A stretch of 64,000 bases of DNA from the NCBI GenBank assembly GCA_028023455.1, contig JAQFVV010006352.1, positions 2,376,204-2,440,203 on the forward strand. Reading direction: 5' to 3'. The position numbers were made by a program, and so were the translations under genes. Source of the DNA: Epiperipatus broadwayi (lineage: Eukaryota > Onychophora > Udeonychophora > Euonychophora > Peripatidae). Below are positions 57,580 to 64,000 of the stretch, in pieces; positions within the stretch are counted from its first letter, which is position 1; each line of letters starts with the position of its first letter. The notes beneath the pieces are model-generated. The model saw nothing but the letters and a program-made list of their open reading frames with translations, searched no databases and was not told the origin of the DNA.

Positions 57580-58534
57580 ACTGTAAATAGTGTAAATAAA
57601 TTTTATTTGAAGTTATTGTAAATAAATTTGTTAATTGTTTTTAAAAGTGTGTGAGTTTTCATTAATTTTTCACCACAGCATTTTGACATCAGATGATTTG
57701 AAATAAACATAATATTTGCACAAAATTGAATTATTATTATTACTTAGAATTGAATACCATATTTGCTTAACATTATTTTATAAGAATTGATTGACATGAA
57801 ATAAAGATTGCAATGGTCATAAGATGATTATAATGACATTATAAGAATACAATATTGTTTATTGACAGATTATTAAATATAAGATTTTGATCTATTTTAA
57901 AATGAAGATACCATATGAGATAAAAGATATACATATGATTGTTTATTCATTTAATGATTGATTATATAATATAAATAGATGAGATTAAATTACACTTTAA
58001 GATAGTATTATTTATTATTATTATTTAAATAAGTTAGGTGTATTTAAGTTTGATATAAAATCCAGATCGGACGCTCTTATTTACATAATTTATTATTATT
58101 TTAAAACTTAGAAGAACCTGAGATTATTTAATTATATTTTAAGTTAAAAGTTAGGAATTATTTTAGTATTATTAAAGATAATTTATTTCATTTAAAAGTC
58201 ATAAGAATGCTATAGATGTAGTAGTAAGATGATAAGGTAGTGGTAGTATTCTTATGCATTGAGACAGTATCTTGGGAGATATTGACTCAGTGTAAATCTG
58301 CTTATTACTTTGTAACTTTATTGCAGTCTCATAATTTTATAAATACTTATTTAAGTAGTATAATCTAGAACTATATTGATTTTGATGATTGATAATAAAT
58401 TTAATTAAGATATGATAATATAAAAGTATATTAAAGATAGATATGCAAATTTTAATTAAACATAATAATGTAACTGAGCTAGTTGTATTTTAAACTATTT
58501 TATATATCAATATATATATATATATATATATATA
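57580..58534. repeat. Long dispersed AT-rich repeat, copy Y
   Basis: Second copy of the repeat at 49380-50414, in the same orientation and block order, ending likewise in a TA tract (58513-58534). The two cannot be the ends of one simple LTR element, because a host exon lies between them. Confidence 0.65.
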
Positions 58535-58892
58535 ATTGATTATTTATAAATACAGTAATTAGATAATTAAAAATTTTATCCACTTAGGAGCACTTTCAAT
58601 TATCCTTTTATCCACTTAGGAGTGCTTTCAATTATCCTAGTAATCTTTATCAACTGACACTTTGAAAGGCTAACCTTCCCACAGTTCTGTGATCTTAACA
58701 GTTGCTGCCTGCCTGTTAATTAAGTCATGTTTGTATGTGTATATTAGCATAGCTTCCTTTATTTTCCTTTTATTATTTTTTTCAAATTAGCAATATTTTT
58801 ACATTATTAAAATTGAAGTCAATACCATAAATACATGACTTATTATGGCCATAAAAAACAGATGCTGAAATATTATTATCTACTTTACAATT

Positions 58893-59108
58893 TTATTTGG
58901 ATTTCTGAACCCATTTTAATAATAGCAAGTGCTCTTTAGTTCTTTTTTCCAATGTGCATCTTGATTTACCTATATATCCACTGCCATACTTACATACCCC
59001 TTTATAAATGACACAATTTTTATTTATAAATGAGGTTTTATCTTTAGAGTTATTTATTAATTTGTTTAATGTAGGAGGGGTGTAAAATGCAATATCATAT
59101 ATATCCAC
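58893..59108 (-). pseudogene. GIY-YIG nuclease fragment, left arm
   Basis: Seventy-one open codons in the minus direction. TPPTLNKLINNSKDKT leads into VIYKGVCKYGSGYIGKSRC and LEKRTKEH, the GIY, YIG and R...EH blocks of Penelope-type endonucleases (GIY read as VIY). Only the N-terminal half of the nuclease domain is present, and RT sequence upstream of it is absent. Confidence 0.78.
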
Positions 59109-59109
59109 A

Positions 59110-59206
59110 TCCTACATTAAACAAATTAATAAATAACTCTAAAGATAAAACCTTATTTATAAATAAAAATTGTGTCATTTGTCAATGGATATGTAGGTGT
59201 GGCAGT

Positions 59207-59256
<50 letters not shown>

Positions 59257-59263
59257 ATCTCCA

Positions 59264-59309
<46 letters not shown>

Positions 59310-59397
59310 TGAATGGAGATATATATTGGAAAAAAGAACTAAAGACTACTTGCTGTTATTAAAATGGATGGGTTCAGAAATCAAAACAAAATTGTAA
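59110..59397 (+). pseudogene. GIY-YIG nuclease fragment, right arm, with (TA)n inside the YIG codons
   Basis: The same fragment in the plus direction ([25 protein letters not shown]), followed by a roughly 100-bp TA tract exactly where the left arm reads GGATATATAGG (Gly-Tyr-Ile-Gly). It resumes with [13 protein letters not shown]. The His of R...EH is Tyr here. Confidence 0.78.
59208..59307. repeat. Interrupted (TA)n microsatellite
   Basis: Two TA tracts split by CTATCTCCATTC at about 59255-59266. Confidence 0.97.
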
Positions 59398-59593
59398 AGT
59401 AGATAATAATATTTCAGCATCAGTTTTTTACAACTATAATAAGTAATGTATTTATGATTTTGACTTCAATTTTAATAATGTAAAAATGTTGCAAATTAAA
59501 AAAATAACAATAAAAGGAAAATAAAGAAAACTATGCTAATATAGAAATACAAACATGACTTAATATACAGGCAGGCAGCAAATGTTAAGATCA

Positions 59594-61680
59594 TGAATTA
59601 TTTTTTTGAGAAAAATGTTAAAATGAAATGGACATAGAAGCATTCAAATGAAGGTACAGAAGAATTGGATTATATTTTGATTAACAGAAAATACAAACTT
59701 CGTGATTGTAATAAATTCACTTCAGGAAGAGATCATCGATTAATGAGATGTAGGATACATGTTAACGCAAAACTAGAGAGTCAAAATTATTAAAACGGAT
59801 TTTGAACATGATTCAGATTTGAATGAAATTAATAGAAAGATAACAAATATTCTTTTAAAAACTACAACAAAGATAGTTAGTATAATAAAGCAGCAATTAG
59901 TTAATAAAATTTCTTCTGAGACAAGACAATTTATGTGGCAAAGAAGGAATATGAAAATATATAAATATGATGCACTAAAAAGGATTGAATATAATTGTGA
60001 ATTAGTAAGGAAATCTTTAGAAGAAAATAAAAGTTTTAAGAGTGTAAAACAGCATCTTAGTATTGGTATGAAACTTATTTCTGCAGCAAGAAAAAAGATA
60101 GAACTTTTACTAAAAAGAGAGATGACATCATGAAATGTTTATAAGAGTTTTATCAAGAATTATATAGTAATAAAGAACAAGTGCATCATACATATATTAT
60201 ATCGTCTGAATTGCCCAGGATTTTAAATGAAGAAGTGAGTTACGCAATTAAACTTATGAAGAAGAGAAAAGCTCCAGATAATGATGGAATTTATAAACGA
60301 TATTTAAAAAAAAAAACAGGTCAAGAAATAGAAATATTTTGTGACAAAGTTATAACCAAATCTCTAAATGGTAAAGATGTACCAGATTATTGAAATAATG
60401 CAGTATTAATATTAATATTTAAAAAAGGCAGCAAGTAAGATATTAGAAATTACAGACCTATCAGTCTTTTATCAGGTTTTTTTTACAATTTTTTAATCAA
60501 AATAATTACAACTCGTCTACACCGAACTTGAGATTTTAACCAACCAAAAGAATAAGCCTGATTTAAAAGTGGTTTTAGTAGTGGGTTACATCCAAGTATT
60601 GAGAGAAGTTATAGAAAAAAGCAATGAATATGATTTGTCATTATGCTTTGGATTTTTAGATTATGAAAAGGTATTTGATTATATATGCATTTCTACAGTG
60701 ATTAAAGCATCGAATTATCAAAGTATAAACCCAGGACATTGTCATATTTTGAATAATATTTATAAAAATGCAACATCAACAATTAGATTACACAATGATA
60801 TTAAAAAAATAGCATTGAAAATGTCATATGACAGGGTGAATCCATATCTCCAAAACTTTTTACAATAGTTTTCCAAGAAGTGTGTTTGGGATTAAAATTA
60901 GAAACTAATGGAATAAAAGTAAATGAGATTCTTTAAGCATTTACATTGTGCTGATAATGTATTTGTCTTTTTTTCAAATAATGATTAGAGCTTCATGACA
61001 TGTTGCAAGAGTTATCAGGTGAAAGTAAAAAAGTTGGATTAAAAATAAATGTTAAGAAGACTAAAGTAATGTTCAATGGATTATTTCAAAAGATGAAAAT
61101 AAAGATTTATAATGATGAGTTAATAACTTGGTCAAATTATTAATACAGATAGAAATATAATGGATGGAACTAATCATAGAATTAAACTTGGTTGGAGTGC
61201 TTTTGGTAAAAATAATTTAATAGTAAAAGCAATATGCCTATGTGTTTGAAAAAAAAAGGTTTTAAATAAATGGGTGTTACTAGTTCTTACTTATAAATCT
61301 GAGATGTGGACATTTAACAGAAGAGCAGCACAGACTTCAGACAATTCAGTGAAGTATAAAGAGAATCATGTTATGAATAGCAAGAAAAGATCGAAAACAA
61401 AATACATTGGTGAGAAAACAAAAAAGTGTCATTGATATCCTTGAAAGAATTAAGAGATGGAAGTGGAGATGGGCTCAACATATTGCTAGAAGAGACAATA
61501 ATAATGGATAGTTGATATGTTAAACTGGACTCCAAGAGATTGTAAAAGATCCAGAAAAGTCATGTGAGAGATAAATGGAATAAGGAAGTGTGCTGGAGTT
61601 ATGTGGAGAAGGCTAGAGATCAGAAAAGATGGATTAAATCTGGAGAGACCATCATCCTGCAGTAGATCAATAATGGTCAA
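59594..61680 (+). pseudogene. RTE-type retroposon, 5'-truncated, strongly decayed (copy 4)
   Basis: Begins inside the endonuclease (FFEKNVKMKWT, then LDYIL and GRDHRL), continues through the linker (59819-60133), RT fingers (60181-60393, KKRKAPDND), motif A (LDYEKVFDYI near 60660) and the C-terminal block. The catalytic box reads CADN rather than FADD at about 60947-60958. Many stops and small deletions make it the oldest-looking RTE copy here. It joins the Penelope palindrome on its left and lies antisense to SLC5A. Confidence 0.93.
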
Positions 61681-61894
61681 AAATGACTATGAACTAAAAA
61701 AATGCTATATTAATATAAGATATTGAATAACATTAATTTAATAAACATCACATGATCATCATTTTGATGCTTGCTTATAACTATTGTTAAAACAGGCAAA
61801 CTCACTATATGTATTGCCACATGCAGCAAGAGTAATCAATGGATGCCAGAAAACTTGTGCATAAAATTCCCATCTAGTGCCTACTCATACAATA

Positions 61895-61936
61895 TCCCCA
61901 TATTAATTTCTGGCTTGTGGCCTTTGTCAGTGAGGA
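61895..61936 (-). ncRNA. Hammerhead motif 11 (family 3, degenerate)
   Basis: Stem I strand UCCUCA, core CUGACAA (G8 lost), stem II around GGCC-AC-AAGCC, GAAA, and no proper GUC triplet. Predicted inactive. Confidence 0.65.
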
Positions 61937-62093
61937 GTCATGAATCTATATAAGATAATGAGCTTGGATTAAAAATATTAAGGTGTTTTCAATTTAAGAT
62001 TCATGGTTTTGTAGTTAAGTGGAGATAAAAGGTAGCTGCTATAGGGTTAAATTAGATCCTAAGATCTAGGTGCAGTGCTCTCACATCCAAGGT

Positions 62094-62135
62094 TCCTCAT
62101 TGATGAAGGCCATAAGCCAGAAACAAGTCTGGGGA
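62094..62135 (+). ncRNA. Hammerhead motif 12 (family 3, C3 lost)
   Basis: UUGAUGA (C3 to U) at 62100-62106, stem II AGGCCAUAAGCCA, GAAA at 62120-62123, AC-AA-GU stem III, GUC at 62127-62129, and stem I CCUCA with UGGGG. Everything but C3 and the base pair closing stem II is kept. Confidence 0.75.
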
Positions 62136-62241
62136 TATTGGATGAGTAAGCACTAGATGGGGATTTTATGCACAAGCCTTCTGGCATCCATTGATTACTC
62201 TACCTTGCAGGTGTGGCAATACATACAGTGAGTTTTGAATG

Positions 62242-62881
62242 TTGTAACATTGATTTAACTTGAGCATTCTATAGAAACATTTTATGATCTCTGAAGTGGC
62301 AATGTTTGAAAACAAATTCAACAGATTTCTGCTGAACATATGTTTCTATTATAATTAACATCATCAGCATTCTGGAAACAAATTGTTTCAACATCAAACA
62401 CTGAAAGTGTTTTTTTTTATTTAAACAGCATTGTGTTGTTCAATTTAAAATATGAATAAATTTCCTATTTAAAAATTGATTATTAATGGATATGGAAAAA
62501 CTTTTAAACACATACATTTTAAATATCCTTGTTTTTTTAAAAAAACCATTTAAGTATATAAATATGTAATTACAAACAATATAAATATCATAATTACATA
62601 ATCCATACACTTTTCGTAATGTAAATAACTCCCAATATGCATTTTAAACAGAATCAATATTATGAATTAGCTAAATTATTTCACAAGTTCCCACTTATCA
62701 AGTTTGCTTCCACAATATTTATTTAATAAATATTATACAAATTCTTTAACAAATGTCATCTTCTGTTTATAAAAGAAAGGCGACAATATTTTAATAAATT
62801 AAACAAAAATCTAAAACTATAACTTGAAAGCAGTCTTAATTTTTAAAAAAAGCATCAACATTTATGTATTTTCCCACATAC
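62242..62881. other. AT-rich intron sequence, nothing identified
   Basis: No supportable feature up to the exon A donor. Confidence 0.6.
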
Positions 62882-63011
62882 CTGATATGATTTGCTAATT
62901 CTTTTAGTAATTATTGGATCACATCTACCGTAAATACCATATAAAACCATTCCCGTTAGAACATAAAGAATTTTCGAACACATTGCAGCTGGTATCGCTA
63001 ATAACAGAGCT
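62882..63011 (-). CDS. SLC5A-like sodium/solute symporter, exon A (first exon seen)
   Basis: About 130 bp, with donor TATCAG|GTATGT and acceptor TACATGTTTAAG; a second AG two bases on makes the exact start ambiguous by 2 bp. It holds 43 codons and ends in phase 0, which exon B continues. The peptide runs ALLLAIPAAMCSKILY, VLTGMVLYGIYGRCDPI, TKRISKSYQ: one membrane helix followed by a Tyr-x(2)-CDP motif that is typical of SLC5A5/6/8/12 proteins just before the DQLLP loop. The exons 5' of it lie beyond position 64000 or in the last kilobase, where I found none. Together the four exons give about 139 of the roughly 600 residues usual for the family. Confidence 0.9.
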
Positions 63012-64000
63012 CTTAAACATGTATTTATAAATTATTTCTACAATTAATATATTTTCGTTATATATATATTCTTAGGTATATAAATCTATTAAACGTAAGA
63101 CTAGCATTTATACACATCTGAATACTGAGAACTATGAAAATAATAAAAGTTACATAATTTAATTTAATGATTAATGCAATTTTAAATATATGAGAGATCC
63201 TGACCTGGGCCAACTAATGAGTGCTGATTCAGCACTAAATGCATCTTGGGGGTCATTTGTCTTTTATTATATCTTTATTTATATGAATTTAAAAAGAATG
63301 GGGAAGTATGGAGGTGTTTATTATATCTCTTTGAAATCAGAATGTAAAATATTAGGGAAGTCTTATATTTTTTAAAGTATGATAATAAATTATGAATTTA
63401 AATAATATTATTATAAAGTTTGGCCTTTCAATCCTTTCTAAGCGATTATTGTCAAATATATTAAATTACATTTGTTTAGAGAACTGATTTAAGCAAATCT
63501 AAAACATAGAGTATGTTAAGAAGATAAAAATAAATGGCAACCCCAAACCGATTATTATAATTATATGATATTTATTATACATTACTTCTAATCTCATAAA
63601 TTTATATTGAATTAGGAAAATCACTGAACAATATGTATATCTTATTTTTTATAACTTTTGTAAAAATAATGGATCTTTTAGACTCATAAATCAATTTTCA
63701 TTTTCAAGTTATATAAATTAAGCAATATTTTAATTCAATAAAGTAATGAATAAAACATATTTTATTGAATTGTGATTTATTTATTCATTTATTAATATTT
63801 AAATTTTAGTAAAATTGCAATTATTATTATTAAAAATCGTCCACTTCCAGATGGTTTTAGAAATAATTAACAAAATTTGTGATAAAAGACTTATTGATTA
63901 GTAATATAATATAGAATAATTTTAACATTTATATCATTCCCTTTAATTACTCAAAAGAAAGCTCTCCATAACAAATTAACTTCTTTATATGCGTTTTTAT
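63012..64000. other. Intron sequence with a short dispersed repeat
   Basis: 63190-63270 shares CTAATGAGTGCTGATTCAGC-like sequence with 53370-53430, including a small AGTGCTGATTCAGCACT hairpin. Nothing else is identified. Confidence 0.5.

Larger units (their letters stand above)
58535..59593. mobile_element. Penelope-derived palindrome with two GIY-YIG fragments
   Basis: The left arm (about 58691-59076) and right arm (about 59110-59592) are inverted copies. Each ends in the GATCTTAACA/GCTGCCTGCC block and both hold the same nuclease remnant. The left flank carries CCACTTAGGAG twice (58581 and 58611). The right arm is enlarged by (TA)n growth at 59208-59307. Its outer end is cut by a 5'-truncated RTE at about 59594. 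Confidence 0.85.
61798..62241. mobile_element. Inverted pair of hammerhead units (family 3)
   Basis: Arms of about 120-140 bp: GTAATCAATGGATGCCAGAA and TAGTGCCTACTCATACAATA on the left face their inverses on the right. Each arm carries one hammerhead-like motif pointing outward. The spacer (61940-62085) is unique. No protein is encoded. Confidence 0.8.

Noticed and set aside
49380-58534. The two long repeats as the LTRs of one retrotransposon
   Set aside because: SLC5A exon B (52904-52992) lies between them and no gag or pol sequence is present.

Overview
The window is nuclear DNA from an animal with a very AT-rich genome and long introns. By eye it is well over 70% A+T, with many long (TA)n tracts, almost no continuous coding sequence, and many retroelements and DNA-transposon relics. 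RTE-type retroposons, Penelope-like GIY-YIG fragments, piggyBac-like (TTAA) and pogo-like (TA) elements, and a split SLC5A gene point to a metazoan. I infer an invertebrate, perhaps an arthropod, with low confidence.

The host gene is on the minus strand. Four short exons, at 62882-63011, 52904-52992, 38949-39076 and 16604-16674, have proper splice borders and matching phases. Together they encode about 139 residues of a sodium/solute symporter of the SLC5A family (SLC5A8/SLC5A6-like). Their introns are about 9.9, 13.8 and 22.3 kb. Exons 5' and 3' of these were not found. Nearly everything else between 16.6 and 63 kb is intronic mobile DNA; the rest lies in the next intron or beyond.

Main blocks, left to right: 1-1352, 3' half of an RTE retroposon. 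5100-9101, a decayed non-LTR element on the minus strand with SGNH-like, endonuclease, reverse transcriptase and C-terminal Cys/His segments. 9.1-16 kb, featureless AT-rich DNA. 16-17.4 kb, (TA)n tracts, two hairpins and one exon. 18.4-20.1 kb, tandem and inverted units carrying hammerhead ribozyme motifs. 20.2-21.2 kb, a piggyBac-like MITE. 25.5-26.75 kb, a second hammerhead family in two tandem dimers placed head to head. 26.75-29.7 kb, a full-length but broken RTE. 31.4 kb, a single hammerhead unit. 32.9-33.8 kb, a pogo/Tigger-like element. 35.9-36.8 kb, a second piggyBac-like MITE. 37.6-38.1 kb, a Penelope fragment. 38.3-41.5 kb, foldbacks, an exon and a 2.1 kb TIR element. 41.5-44.4 kb, another RTE. 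44.7-45.3 kb, a partial second pogo-like copy. 49.4-50.4 and 57.6-58.5 kb, two copies of a long AT-rich repeat. 58.5-59.6 kb, a Penelope-derived palindrome. 59.6-61.7 kb, a 5'-truncated RTE. 61.8-62.2 kb, a third hammerhead inverted pair.

The most notable system is the set of at least twelve type I hammerhead ribozyme motifs in three subfamilies. They sit in short non-coding units, repeatedly arranged as tandem or inverted pairs, which resembles Penelope-like terminal repeats or animal retrozymes. Three copies keep the whole catalytic core. Two of these lie on the sense strand of a single SLC5A intron.
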